Of a stretch of DNA of 64,000 bases, positions 45,260 to 54,783 are shown piece after piece. Both the position numbers and the translations under genes were made by a program. This stretch comes from JAFALK01 sp042701975 (GTDB lineage Bacteria > Pseudomonadota > Gammaproteobacteria > Burkholderiales > Burkholderiaceae_C). The stretch lies in the NCBI GenBank assembly GCA_042701975.1, contig CP170561.1:3038001-3102000 (forward strand), in the 5' to 3' direction. The first letter of the stretch is position 1; the number at the start of each line of letters is the position of its first letter. The notes under the pieces are model-generated. The model saw nothing but the letters and a program-made list of their open reading frames with translations, was not told the origin of the DNA and made no database searches.

Positions 45260-46358
45260 CGCTGCCGCTCCTTCGCTTTTGCAGCAGTCGCGCCAGGCCA
45301 ACCAGGCCCTGCGGCATGAACAGCGTCACCGCCACGAAGAGCGCGCCCAGCAGGTAGAGCCAGAACTCCGGCGCCACCTGTGTCAGCCAGCTCTTGGCAC
45401 CGTTGACGGCAAACGCGCCGGCAATCGGCCCGATCAACGTGCCGCGCCCGCCGACAGCGGCCCAGACGGCGATCTCGATGCTGTTGGCCACGCTCATCTC
45501 GCTCGGGTTGATGATGCCCACCTGCGGTACGTAGAGCGCGCCGGCCAGTGCGCAGATCAGGGCCGAGAGCACCCAGGCCGCGAGCTTGTAGGGCAGGGGC
45601 GAATAGCCGCAGAACATCAGCCGCGATTCGGCATCGCGCACAGCGCTGAGCACGCGGCCGAACTTGGCCTGCGTGAGCCATCGAAGTGCGAGGTAGCAGC
45701 CTGCGAGCGCCAGCACGCTCATCACGAACAGCGTCACGCGCATGCCGGCCGTGGTGACGGAAACGCCCAGGATGCGCTTGAAGTCTGTGAAGCCGTTGTT
45801 GCCGCCGAAGCCGGTCTCGTTGCGAAAGAAGAGCAGCATCGCGGCGTACGTCATGGCCTGCGTGATGATCGAGAAATACACGCCCTTGATGCGCGAGCGG
45901 AAGGCGAACCAGCCGAACACGAAGGCCACCAAGCCAGGCACGAGGAAGATCAGCAGCAACGTGGCGATGAAGCTGTCGCTCAGGAGCCAGTGCCAGGGCA
46001 GCTCCTTCCAGTCAAGGAAGACCATGAAGTCCGGCAGATTGCTGCGGTACTGGCCGTCGCTACCGATCTGGCGCATCAGGTACATGCCCATGGCATAGCC
46101 GCCGAGCGCGAAGTACAGGCCGTGGCCCAGCGAGAGGATGCCGGCATAGCCCCAGATCAGGTCCATCGCCAGCGCGCACAGCGCGTAGCAGCAGAACTTG
46201 CCGAGCAGGCTGATCCAGTAACCGTCCAGGTGCAGCGCGCTGCCGGCCGGCACGGCGAGGTTGAGCACAGGCAGCAGCACGCAGCTGACCAACAGCAGCG
46301 CGAGCAGCGTCAGCCATGCGGGGCGCGAGAGCAGGGGAGGTTGTTGTGGCAGTTGCAT
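45252..46358 (-). CDS. urtC: Urea ABC transporter permease UrtC
   Basis: Encodes 368 residues with about ten membrane segments of the LivM type. Characteristic UrtC stretches include DLIWGYAGILSLGHGLYFALGGYAMGMYL, the NNGFTDFKRILG loop and the EIAVWAAVGGRGTL segment. It lies 1 base after urtB. Confidence 0.95.
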
Positions 46359-46359
46359 C

Positions 46360-47958
46360 TCAGTCCTGCGTCCGGCCCTTCACAGCGAAGAGACCTTGAG
46401 GCCGCTTCTGGATGAAGACGATGATGAAGAGCAGCACGGCGATCTTGGCCAGCACGGCGCCGACCACGCCTTCCAGCGCCTTGTTCGCCAGGCCCAGGCC
46501 GAGCGCAGCCAGCACCGTGCCGGCCAGTTGGCCCACGCCGCCGAGCACCACGACCATGAAGGCATCGACGATGTAGCCCTGGCCCAGATCCGGACCCACG
46601 TTGCCCACTTGCGAGAGCGCGCAGCCGGCCAGGCCTGCCAGGCCCGATCCGAGCGCGAAGGCGTAGGTGTCCACGCGCGCCGTGGGCACGCCCATGCAGG
46701 AGGCGATCGGCCGGTTCTGCGTCACCGCGCGGACGAAGAGGCCGAGCCGCGTGCGCTTGATCAGCAGCGTCATCGCGCCGAGCACCGAGAGCGCGAAGGC
46801 GATGATGACGATGCGGTTGATCGGCAGCGCCAGACCCGGCATCAGCTCCACGCTGCCGCCCAGCCAGCCGGGGCTTTCGACGGCCACGTTTTGCGCGCCG
46901 AAGAGGCTGCGCACGGCCTGGATCAGCATCAGGCTCAGGCCCCAGGTGGCCAGCAGCGTCTCCAGCGGTCGGCCATAGAGCCAGCGCAGCACCGTGCGCT
47001 CCAGCACGGCCCCCACGCCGGCGGAGGCGAGGAAGGAGATCGGCACAGCGGCGATCAGATAGGCGTCGAAAGCCTCGGGCGGCAGCCAGCGGCGAAAGGC
47101 AACCTGCACGAGGTAGGTGGCGTAGGCGCCGATCATCATCAGCTCGCCGTGGGCCATGTTGATCACGCCCATCAGGCCGTAGGTGATGGCCAGGCCCAGC
47201 GCCACCAGCAGCAGAATGCTGGCCAGGCTGATGCCGCTGAACAAGCTGGCAGCGCGCTCGCCCCAGACCAACGTGGCCTCGACGGAGCGCAGCGAGAGCT
47301 GCAGCGCCTGGCGCACTTGCGCATCGGTTTCATCGCTCAGCCGTTGGTTGAGCAGCAGGCGAGTTTCGGGCGTGTTGGAGGTGCCGAGCGCACGTGCGGC
47401 TTCGAGGCGCTTGCCGCGATCGGTGCTGGCCGCGAGGGCTGCAGCACGCGCGAGGTTCAGCGCGGTCTTGACATGGGCGTCGGACTCCTTGGCCAGCGCC
47501 GCCTCGATCAGCGGCACGCGCGCCTCGTCGGGCGAATCGAGCAGCGCCTTGGCGCCGGTCAGTCGATCCTGTGCGTTAGGGCTCTGCAAGGCCAGCGCCG
47601 CCTGCACTGCCTCGATGGCGCCACGCAGGCGGTTGTTGAGCATCACGTCTTCGAGCAGTTCGGCTGCTGGAGCAGGTTCCACCTTCGCGCCGGTCGCCGC
47701 GTCTGTGAAGCCTTGCTCGCCGGCCGCCAGCACGCGGCCGCTGGCGCTGACGAGCTTGAGGCGCTCGTCCGCCAGCGCCTGCACGAAGACGGCCGTCTGC
47801 GCGTCGGGCCGGGCGAGCAGCGCGTTGAGCGCTGCCACCCGGTCGTCCGTCTCGCCTTGCGCGACGGCGCGCGCCTGTTGCTGGGTGAGTGCACCGGCCG
47901 ATGTGGCCAGCGCCCAGAACATGCACAACAGCAACAGGCAGCGCTTCACCACCATCAC
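46360..47958 (-). CDS. urtB: Urea ABC transporter permease UrtB
   Basis: Encodes 532 residues. A signal-like N-terminus leads a periplasmic helical extension of about 220 residues that is typical of UrtB and absent in LivH. The LivH-type membrane domain (about 235-525) includes YGLMGVINMAHGELMMIGAY. It overlaps urtA by 4 nt (ATGA). Confidence 0.95.
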   Translation of the reverse strand: MMVVKRCLLLLCMFWALATSAGALTQQQARAVAQGETDDRVAALNALLARPDAQTAVFVQALADERLKLVSASGRVLAAGEQGFTDAATGAKVEPAPAAELLEDVMLNNRLRGAIEAVQAALALQSPNAQDRLTGAKALLDSPDEARVPLIEAALAKESDAHVKTALNLARAAALAASTDRGKRLEAARALGTSNTPETRLLLNQRLSDETDAQVRQALQLSLRSVEATLVWGERAASLFSGISLASILLLVALGLAITYGLMGVINMAHGELMMIGAYATYLVQVAFRRWLPPEAFDAYLIAAVPISFLASAGVGAVLERTVLRWLYGRPLETLLATWGLSLMLIQAVRSLFGAQNVAVESPGWLGGSVELMPGLALPINRIVIIAFALSVLGAMTLLIKRTRLGLFVRAVTQNRPIASCMGVPTARVDTYAFALGSGLAGLAGCALSQVGNVGPDLGQGYIVDAFMVVVLGGVGQLAGTVLAALGLGLANKALEGVVGAVLAKIAVLLFIIVFIQKRPQGLFAVKGRTQD

Positions 47959-49238
47959 TTCTTCGCCGGCTCGTCAGGCTTGCCTTCGTTGCCGGCGATG
48001 TAGGGGCTCCACGGCTTGGCCTTGACCGGCGCGGGCGTCTTCCACACCACGTTGAACTGGCCGTCGGCGCGGATCTCGCCGATGAACACGCTCTTGTGTA
48101 GGTGGTGGTTCTTCTCGTCCATCTTGGAGGTGATGCCCGAGGGCGCGCTGAAGGTCTGACCCGACATCGCCGCGATCACCTTGTCCACGTCCGTGCTCTT
48201 GGCTTTCTCCACCGCCTGCTTCCACATGTTGATGCCGATGTAGGTGGCCTCCATCGGGTCGTTGGTCAGCGGCTTGTCCTTGTGGCCCGGGATGTTCTTG
48301 GCCTTGGCGTAGGCGCTCCACTTCTTGATGAAGGCATCGTTGGTCGGGTTCTTGATGGACATGAAGTAGTTCCACGCCGCCAGATGGCCCACCAGCGGTT
48401 TCGTGTCCACGCCGCGCAGCTCTTCCTCGCCGACCGAGAACGCCACCACCGGCACGTCCTTGGCCTTCAGGCCGGCATTGCCCAGCTCCTTGTAGAAGGG
48501 CACGTTGGAGTCGCCGTTGATCGTGGAGACCACCGCCGTCTTGCCGCCGGCCGAGAACTTCTTGATGTCGGCCACGATGGTCTGGTAGTCGCTGTGGCCG
48601 AAGGGCGTGTACTTCTCGTCGATGTCGGCGTCCTTCACGCCCTTGCTGTGCAGGTAGGCGCGCAGGATCTTGTTGGTGGTGCGGGGGTACACATAGTCCG
48701 TGCCCAGCAGCACCCAGCGCTTGGCACCGCCGCCGTCCTTGCTCATCAGGTAGTCCACCGCAGGGATGGCCTGCTGGTTGGGCGCGGCGCCGGTGTAGAA
48801 CACGTTCTTGCTCAGTTCCTCGCCCTCGTACTGCACGGGGTAGAACAGCAGGCCGTTCAGCTCCTCGACCACCGGCAGCACGGACTTGCGGCTGACCGAG
48901 GTCCAGCAGCCGAAGATCACCGCCACCTTGTCCTGGGTGAGCAACTGGCGCGTCTTCTCGGCGAACAGCGGCCAGTTGGAGGCCGGATCCACCACCACCG
49001 GCTCGAGCTTCTTGCCCAGCACGCCGCCCTTGGCATTGATCTCGTCGATGGCCATCAGCACCGTATCTTTCAGAACGGTTTCCGAGATGGCCATGGTGCC
49101 AGAGAGGCTGTGCAGCACGCCGACCTTGATCGTGTCAGCGGCGAAGGCCGGTACGGCGTTCAAGGTTGCAGCACCGGCGACAGCCGCGGCGAGCAGCTGG
49201 AGGGTATGGCGTCGATTCTTGACGTTAGAAACTGGCAT
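47955..49238 (-). CDS. urtA: Urea ABC transporter binding protein UrtA
   Basis: Encodes 427 residues. The leader has NRRHTLQLLAAAVAGAA with twin arginines, so Tat export is likely. The mature part is a type I periplasmic binding protein with VGVLHSLSGTMAISE and FGCWTSVSRKSVLPV, both characteristic of UrtA. It is the first gene of the operon. In other proteobacteria urt genes respond to nitrogen limitation; no clear sigma-54 box is visible here. Confidence 0.95.
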   Translation of the reverse strand: MPVSNVKNRRHTLQLLAAAVAGAATLNAVPAFAADTIKVGVLHSLSGTMAISETVLKDTVLMAIDEINAKGGVLGKKLEPVVVDPASNWPLFAEKTRQLLTQDKVAVIFGCWTSVSRKSVLPVVEELNGLLFYPVQYEGEELSKNVFYTGAAPNQQAIPAVDYLMSKDGGGAKRWVLLGTDYVYPRTTNKILRAYLHSKGVKDADIDEKYTPFGHSDYQTIVADIKKFSAGGKTAVVSTINGDSNVPFYKELGNAGLKAKDVPVVAFSVGEEELRGVDTKPLVGHLAAWNYFMSIKNPTNDAFIKKWSAYAKAKNIPGHKDKPLTNDPMEATYIGINMWKQAVEKAKSTDVDKVIAAMSGQTFSAPSGITSKMDEKNHHLHKSVFIGEIRADGQFNVVWKTPAPVKAKPWSPYIAGNEGKPDEPAKK

Positions 49239-49293
49239 GGCGGGCTCCCGTGATGAGGTAGGCTGGATGCTAGAAACCGGCAGCGCCTGAGCC

Positions 49294-49313
49294 CATACGG
49301 CAGATGGCGTATG
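49294..49313. promoter_or_regulatory. Inverted repeat upstream of urtA
   Basis: CATACGGCAGATGGCGTATG pairs 8 of 10 positions, with CATACG/CGTATG arms. It lies 56-75 bases upstream of urtA and 27 upstream of the divergent gene at 49340. The size suits a dimer of a LuxR/NarL-type protein such as the response regulator at 50013. The link is inference. Confidence 0.45.
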
Positions 49314-49339
49314 CCGATATCCCGAACCGGAGAAAGAAG

Positions 49340-49999
49340 ATGAACCAGAACCGCCGCCACCTGCTCACCTTGTTGCCCTCGCTGGGCCTTTTGTCCCTGT
49401 CGCCCGCAGCGCTTGCCCGCGATGAGGACGAAGGCGAATGGCAGATCCTTGGCGCCCGCTACGGCACGCCGGATCGCAATGTGGACGTGACGCCGCGCCT
49501 GAAGGAACTGGCTCGGCGCGATGCGCGCTTTCGCCTGGAGAACGACGTCTTCCAGGTCGATCCCGCCTTCGGTCAGGTGAAGGTGCTGCGCATCTTTGCC
49601 CGCGGCCGCGACGGCCAGGTGCGCCATTTCGAGTACGCGGAGCACTCGTGGGTCGATGGCCGCATGTTCACCGGCTGGCGCCGCGGTGACTGGAACAACG
49701 GCGGCTGGGATGGCGGCTGGGATGTGCGCCCGCCCCAAGGTCCTGGCTATGGTCCGGGCCGTGGCCGCCTCGAGATCATCAGTGCCACCTACGGCACGCG
49801 CCGCCGCAACATCGACGTGACCGATCGCCTGCGCGATTTCGCCCGTGACGGTCGCGTGGACTTCGAGGTCAGCAACGAAGCCTTCGGCCGCGATCCCGCC
49901 TACAACGAACGCAAGTCACTGGTCGTGGTGTACAGGGCCGATCGCGGCGGCAAGCGGACGGTCGAGGTCAATGAGGGCGATCGGATCCGCCTGCCCTGA
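49340..49999 (+). CDS. Exported protein with two DUF3395-like domains
   Basis: Encodes 219 residues, a signal peptide (about 1-27, ending ALA) then two similar domains. The first is about 33-95 (LGARYGTPDRNVDVTPRL), a Gly/Trp-rich linker is about 120-150, and the second is about 150-219 (ISATYGTRRRNIDVTDRL to GDRIRLP). The repeat resembles PF11875 (DUF3395), best known from the C-terminus of eukaryotic DNAJC11. ATG at 49340 follows GGAG. It is divergent from urtA and convergent with the response regulator. Function unknown. Confidence 0.7.
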   Translation: MNQNRRHLLTLLPSLGLLSLSPAALARDEDEGEWQILGARYGTPDRNVDVTPRLKELARRDARFRLENDVFQVDPAFGQVKVLRIFARGRDGQVRHFEYAEHSWVDGRMFTGWRRGDWNNGGWDGGWDVRPPQGPGYGPGRGRLEIISATYGTRRRNIDVTDRLRDFARDGRVDFEVSNEAFGRDPAYNERKSLVVVYRADRGGKRTVEVNEGDRIRLP

Positions 50000-50012
50000 T
50001 CGCGACGCTGGA

Positions 50013-51023
50013 TCAGACTTCCCACTGCGGGTGCAACTGCCGCACCCGGTTCAGCGCCATCGCCGCCGCCGCCGTGCGCGTCTCCACGCCGAGCTTGGCG
50101 TGGACGTGTTCCAGGTGCTTCTTCACGGTGGCGGGGCTGGCGCCGAGGATGTCGCCGATGTCGCGGTTGATCTTGCCCTTGATGACCCAGTAGAGGACTT
50201 CGGCCTCGCGCGCGGTGAGCGCGAAGGCCAGGCCGAGGCTGCGGATCACGTTGGCATCGGACACCTCGCGCATCACCAGCAACCAGTCGTCGCCGCCGGC
50301 GTCGCTCTCGATGCCATGGTGCAGGCGCACGCAAAGCTTGCGCGCGCCCAACTCGGCGCGGAACTCGGGCGCCGGTCCTGTTGCAGCGCCATCTGGCGGC
50401 AGCTCGGCCAGCGCACGACGCAGCCAGGCCAGCAAGCCCGTGGGCATCTGCGGCGCCACCGTGCCGAAGTAAAGGCTCATCAGTTCGCGCGCCAGCGGCG
50501 TCTGCCACACGAGCCGGCCGCTGCTGGCGCGCACGGCGATGCTGGCGTAGCCGAAGGCATCGAGCGCCTGGCGGGTCTGCCGTTTTTCCCGCGCGGCCTG
50601 CAGGTGGACCTGCATGCGCGCGAGCACGGCGCGCGGGTCCAGCGGCTTGGTCACGTAGTCCACGCCACCGGCGGCCAGCGCCGCCACCAGGTGTTCCGTC
50701 TCGGTCAAGCCGGTCATGAAGACGATGGGGATGTGGGCCGTGGCCGGATCGGCCTTGAGGCGGCGAGCCACCTCGAAGCCGTCCATGCCGGGCATCATCG
50801 CGTCCAGCAGCACGATGTCGGGCTGGCCTTGCGCGGCACGCTGCAGCGCCGCCTCGCCCGAGGTGGCGGCCAGCACCGTGTAGCCCGCCTCGTCCAGTGC
50901 GTCGTGCAGCAGCGAGAGGTTGTCGGGCACGTCGTCCACCATCAGCACGCGTTCGCCCTGGGTGGGCGAGAGGGTGGCCAGGGCCACGGAAGTCGGTTGC
51001 GGATCCATCATGACTGCAGACAT
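50013..51023 (-). CDS. LuxR-type response regulator
   Basis: Encodes 336 residues. A receiver domain (about 22-140, phospho-acceptor D74 in LLDAMMPG, counted from the ATG at 51023) is followed by a middle PAS-like region and a C-terminal LuxR/NarL helix-turn-helix (about 270-330, with LTAREAEVLYWVIKGKINRDIG). It overlaps the sensor kinase gene by 16 bases, so the two form one unit. In-frame ATGs at 51011 and 51008 are alternative starts, the first giving an exact ATGA overlap. It probably controls urt and/or ure genes. Confidence 0.9.
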   Translation of the reverse strand: MSAVMMDPQPTSVALATLSPTQGERVLMVDDVPDNLSLLHDALDEAGYTVLAATSGEAALQRAAQGQPDIVLLDAMMPGMDGFEVARRLKADPATAHIPIVFMTGLTETEHLVAALAAGGVDYVTKPLDPRAVLARMQVHLQAAREKRQTRQALDAFGYASIAVRASSGRLVWQTPLARELMSLYFGTVAPQMPTGLLAWLRRALAELPPDGAATGPAPEFRAELGARKLCVRLHHGIESDAGGDDWLLVMREVSDANVIRSLGLAFALTAREAEVLYWVIKGKINRDIGDILGASPATVKKHLEHVHAKLGVETRTAAAAMALNRVRQLHPQWEV

Positions 51024-54000
51024 CGGAGCATCGCCTCGAATTGGAATTGACGGGCCAGGCCGCGCTGGAACTGGCAGAAGGGTTGGTGCCGCGCATCGGC
51101 GGCCTCGATCAGGTCGAGCTGGGCGAGCACGCCGCGGTAGTAGCCCAGCTCCAGCGCGCCGCGCAGGTCGGCCAGCAGCTCGGCCGGCGGCATCAGGGTG
51201 GGGCGCGGGGGCAGCACGGTTGGCTCGTTCGCCGAGCTTTCAGCGCCGCGCCACTGCAGCTGAAGCCGCTCGCCCAGCCAGTCCAGCAGCAACTCGTGTC
51301 GCAGCGGCTTGACGAAGAAGTCCTCCGGCGAGATGCCGGCGTCGTTCTCCTGGCCGCGCTCGAAGGCGTTGGCGGAGACGATGGCCATGGCGCAGTCCGG
51401 CTTGGCTAACGGCCTCATCCTGCGGAGGGTTTCCCAGCCGTCGATGCCCGGCATGGCCAGGTCCATCAGCACGGCATCGGGCTGCCAGCCGGCGGCAACC
51501 AGGTCCAGCGCATCGTGCCCGCTGGCGGCGCAGCGCACGGCGAAGCCCATCGGTTCGAGCAGCTCGACGAGCAGGGCACGGTCGTCGGCCTCGTTGTCCA
51601 CCACGAGCAGGCGGCGTGCAGGGCCGAGGACGCCGCGGCGTTCCATCGCCACGGCGCGCTGTTCCGGCACGGCAGGGTCGTGTAGCTCGGGCAGGAAGAG
51701 ACGCACCGTGAAGGTCGAACCTTCGCCTTCGCGCGACTTCGCGCTCAGCTCGCCGCCCATCAGTTCCGTCAGCATCTTGGAGATGGTCAGGCCCAGGCCC
51801 GCGCCGTGCGAGGCGCCGCCGGTGCTGCCGCGCTCGAAGGGCTCGAACACGCGCGCGAGTTCGGCGGCGCTCATGCCGGGGCCGCTGTCGTGAACTTCAA
51901 TAACGGCCATTTCACGCGCGTGGCGCACGCGCAGAACGACCTGGCCGCGCGTCGTGAACTTGATCGCGTTGCCCAGCAGGTTGATCAGGATCTGGCGCAC
52001 GCGCTGCTCGTCGGCGCGCACCCAGGCAGGCAGGGCGCCCTGGCGCTCGAAGGAGAAGGTCAGGCCCTTGGCGGCGGCCTGGTGTTCGAACATGTCGGCC
52101 AGCTCGGCCAGGAGCTCCGGAAAGCGCAAGGGCGCGGGCGCGAGGCTCAAGCGGCCGGCCTCGATGCGGGCGATGTCCAGCGTGCCGTCGATCAGCTGCA
52201 TCAGGTGCTCACCGCCGCGCTTGATGACCTGCACCGCGTGACGGCGCTGCGGCGGCACGCTGGCATCCGCGGCCATCAGCTGCGCGTAGCCGAGGATGCT
52301 GTTCAGCGGCGTGCGCAGCTCGTGACTGATGGTGCTCAGGTAGCGGCTCTTGGCCTGGTTGGCGGCATCGGCCTCCTCGCGGGCGCGCTTGAGCGCGGCG
52401 TCCGTGCGCCGGTGAGAGGCCACCTCGCGGCGCAGCGCCTGGGTTTGGCGGCGGGTTTCTTCCTGCGCCACTTCGCGGCTCTGCTGCGCCAGCACCAGCC
52501 ACCAGGCCACCGTGCCGGCCACCAGCAGCAGGGCCAGGTAGGCTTTCACGAGGCTGCCGCGCAGCGCTTCACGCGCGGCCTCATCCAGCAAGGGCAGTTG
52601 CTGCTGGTAGAGGAGGGCGAACAGCGCCGCCAGCAGCGGCGCGATCACGCCCATCAGCAGCAGGTAGTGCGACAGGCCGTTGTCCAGGTAGGACCAGCTG
52701 GCACGCGGCAGCAGCCGGCGCAGCAGCGCGGACCATTGCGCGGAGAGCCGCGCGTGCGGCTTGCACAGGTCGCCGCAGCGTGCATCCAGCGTACAGCACA
52801 GCGAGCAGATGGGGCCCTGGTAGGCGGGGCAGTGCGCCATGTCCGGGCCTTCGTAGTCGCGCTGGCAGATCACGCAGCGCAGGCTGCGTTGCCTGGCCTT
52901 GGCCGGCTGCCGCGCCAGGTAGTAGCGGCCTTTCGTCGCCCAGGCGATCAGCGGCGCGGCGATGAAGGCGGCCAGCATGGCAATCGCGGCGGACCACGCC
53001 TGCGCCATCGTGCCGAACAGCCCCAGGTGCGCTGACACCGACAGCACCGAGGCCAGCGCCATCGCGCCCACGCCAACGGGGTTGATGTCGTAGAGATGCG
53101 CGCGCTTGAACTCGATGCCCGGCGGCGAGAGGCCCAGCGGCTTGTTGATCACGAGGTCGGCCACCACGGCCATCATCCAGGCGATGGCGATGTTGGCGTA
53201 CAGGCCCAGCACGTTCTCCAGCGCCTCAAATAGGCTCATGGACATCAGCAGGAACGCGATCAGCGTGTTGAACACCACCCACACGACGCGGCCGGGATGG
53301 CTGTGGGTCAGTCGAGAGAAGAAGTTGCTCCAGGCCAGCGAGCCGGCGTAGGCGTTGGTGACGTTGATCTTGAGCTGGGAGACCACGACGAACAGCGCCG
53401 TCACCGCCACGGCCCAGCCGTACTGCGGGATCAGGGTCTCGTACGCGGCGAGGTACATCTGGTTGGGATCGACGGCACGCTCGGGCGGCACGGCGTGGCT
53501 GATCGCCAGGTAGGCCAGCAGCGCGCCGCCCAGCATCTTCAGCACGCCCAGCAGCACCCAGCCTGGTCCACCGGCCAGCACCGCGGCCCACCAGCGCCGC
53601 TTGTTGTGGGCTTCCATGCGCGGCATGAAGCGCAGGTAGTCGGCCTGCTCGCCCATCTGCGTGATCAGCGCCACGCCGACCGTCAGCGCAGCACCAAAGC
53701 CGTGCAGATCGAAGCCGCTGGAGCCGGTGCGCGAACCAATCTGGTTCGTGATGCCCTCGAATGCGTCGGGGTGGCGCCAGCCCATCCAAGCAAAAGGCAG
53801 CACCAGCAGGGCCAGCCACAGCGGTTGCGTCCACAGCTGCAGCCGGCTGATGGCCGAGATGCCGTGTGTGACCAGCGGCACGACGACGAGGGCGCAGAGC
53901 AAATAGCCCCAGAGCGGCGGGATGTCCAGCGCCAGCTCCAGTGCATAGGCCATGACGGCGGCTTCCAGCGCAAAGAAGATGAAGGTGAAGCTCGCATAGA

Positions 54001-54382
54001 TCAGCGAGGTGATCGTGGAGCCGATGTACCCGAAGCCCGCGCCGCGCGTCAGCAGGTCCATGTCCACGCCGAAGCGGGCGGCATAGACGCTGATGGGCAG
54101 GCCAGCCGCGAAGATCAGCGCGCCGGTGGCGAGGATGGCGGCCAGTGCGTTGCTCCAGCCGTATTGCAGCAGCAGCGTGGCGCCCACGGCCTCCAGGATC
54201 AGGAAGGAGGCGGCGCCGAAAGCCGTGTTCGCTACACGCCCGAGCGACCAGCGCCGAAAGCGCTGCGGCGTGTAGCGCAGCGCGTAGTCCTCCAGGGTCT
54301 CGCGCGCGACCCAGGCGTTGTAGTCGCGGCGCAGCTTGATGACCTGCTGGGGCGCGTCGTTGGCGGCGGCAGATGAGTTCAT
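51008..54382 (-). CDS. NCS1 permease-hybrid histidine kinase fusion
   Basis: Encodes 1124 residues. An NCS1-type permease (about 1-490, 12 membrane segments, with RGAGFGYIGS and LYDINPVGVGA) is followed by eight cysteines in 38 residues (C503, C506, C518, C526, C529, C530, C536, C540). Next come two further membrane helices (about 565-635) and a coiled coil (about 640-680). HisKA follows with phospho-accepting H687 in SHELRTPLNS, then HATPase_c (NLLGNAIKF and GAGLGLTIS) and a receiver with D974 in LMDLAMPG. The C-terminal tail is short. It likely senses a nitrogen compound such as urea, allantoin or a nucleobase, and signals to the regulator at 50013. It is divergent from ureA. Confidence 0.9.
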   Translation of the reverse strand: MNSSAAANDAPQQVIKLRRDYNAWVARETLEDYALRYTPQRFRRWSLGRVANTAFGAASFLILEAVGATLLLQYGWSNALAAILATGALIFAAGLPISVYAARFGVDMDLLTRGAGFGYIGSTITSLIYASFTFIFFALEAAVMAYALELALDIPPLWGYLLCALVVVPLVTHGISAISRLQLWTQPLWLALLVLPFAWMGWRHPDAFEGITNQIGSRTGSSGFDLHGFGAALTVGVALITQMGEQADYLRFMPRMEAHNKRRWWAAVLAGGPGWVLLGVLKMLGGALLAYLAISHAVPPERAVDPNQMYLAAYETLIPQYGWAVAVTALFVVVSQLKINVTNAYAGSLAWSNFFSRLTHSHPGRVVWVVFNTLIAFLLMSMSLFEALENVLGLYANIAIAWMMAVVADLVINKPLGLSPPGIEFKRAHLYDINPVGVGAMALASVLSVSAHLGLFGTMAQAWSAAIAMLAAFIAAPLIAWATKGRYYLARQPAKARQRSLRCVICQRDYEGPDMAHCPAYQGPICSLCCTLDARCGDLCKPHARLSAQWSALLRRLLPRASWSYLDNGLSHYLLLMGVIAPLLAALFALLYQQQLPLLDEAAREALRGSLVKAYLALLLVAGTVAWWLVLAQQSREVAQEETRRQTQALRREVASHRRTDAALKRAREEADAANQAKSRYLSTISHELRTPLNSILGYAQLMAADASVPPQRRHAVQVIKRGGEHLMQLIDGTLDIARIEAGRLSLAPAPLRFPELLAELADMFEHQAAAKGLTFSFERQGALPAWVRADEQRVRQILINLLGNAIKFTTRGQVVLRVRHAREMAVIEVHDSGPGMSAAELARVFEPFERGSTGGASHGAGLGLTISKMLTELMGGELSAKSREGEGSTFTVRLFLPELHDPAVPEQRAVAMERRGVLGPARRLLVVDNEADDRALLVELLEPMGFAVRCAASGHDALDLVAAGWQPDAVLMDLAMPGIDGWETLRRMRPLAKPDCAMAIVSANAFERGQENDAGISPEDFFVKPLRHELLLDWLGERLQLQWRGAESSANEPTVLPPRPTLMPPAELLADLRGALELGYYRGVLAQLDLIEAADARHQPFCQFQRGLARQFQFEAMLRCLQS

Positions 54383-54459
54383 CGGGTTTGCCCGAATGCT
54401 TGTGCATATTCCGTGCCCGCTCCTGGACTCAAGGCACGGCGCTTGCTACAAATCCCTGC

Positions 54460-54762
54460 ATGGAACTCACACCAAGAGAGCGAGACAAGCTCTTGATCTT
54501 CACCGCCGCCTTGCTGGCGGAGCGCCGCAAGGCGCGGGGCTTGAAGCTCAATTACCCCGAGGCCGTCGCCTTCTTGAGCGCTGCCGTGATGGAAGGCGCC
54601 CGCGACGGCAAGACCGTGGCCCAGCTGATGGCCGAGGGCCGCGGCTGGCTCACGCGCGATGACGTGATGGAAGGCGTGGCCGAGATGATCCCGGACATCC
54701 AGGTGGAGGCTACCTTTCCGGATGGCACCAAGCTGGTCACCGTGCACCAACCGATTGCCTGA
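54460..54762 (+). CDS. ureA: Urease gamma subunit
   Basis: Encodes 100 residues, with the UreA stretches LTPRERDKLLIFTAA, NYPEAVAFLSAAVMEGARDGKTVA and MEGVAEMIPDIQVEATFPDG. It forms the enzyme with UreB and UreC. Upstream, 78 bases separate it from the sensor kinase start; ATGCTTGTGCAT (an ATGC/GCAT repeat) lies in that gap. Confidence 0.97.
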   Translation: MELTPRERDKLLIFTAALLAERRKARGLKLNYPEAVAFLSAAVMEGARDGKTVAQLMAEGRGWLTRDDVMEGVAEMIPDIQVEATFPDGTKLVTVHQPIA

Positions 54763-54783
54763 ACAAGACAAGGAGACTGTCAG

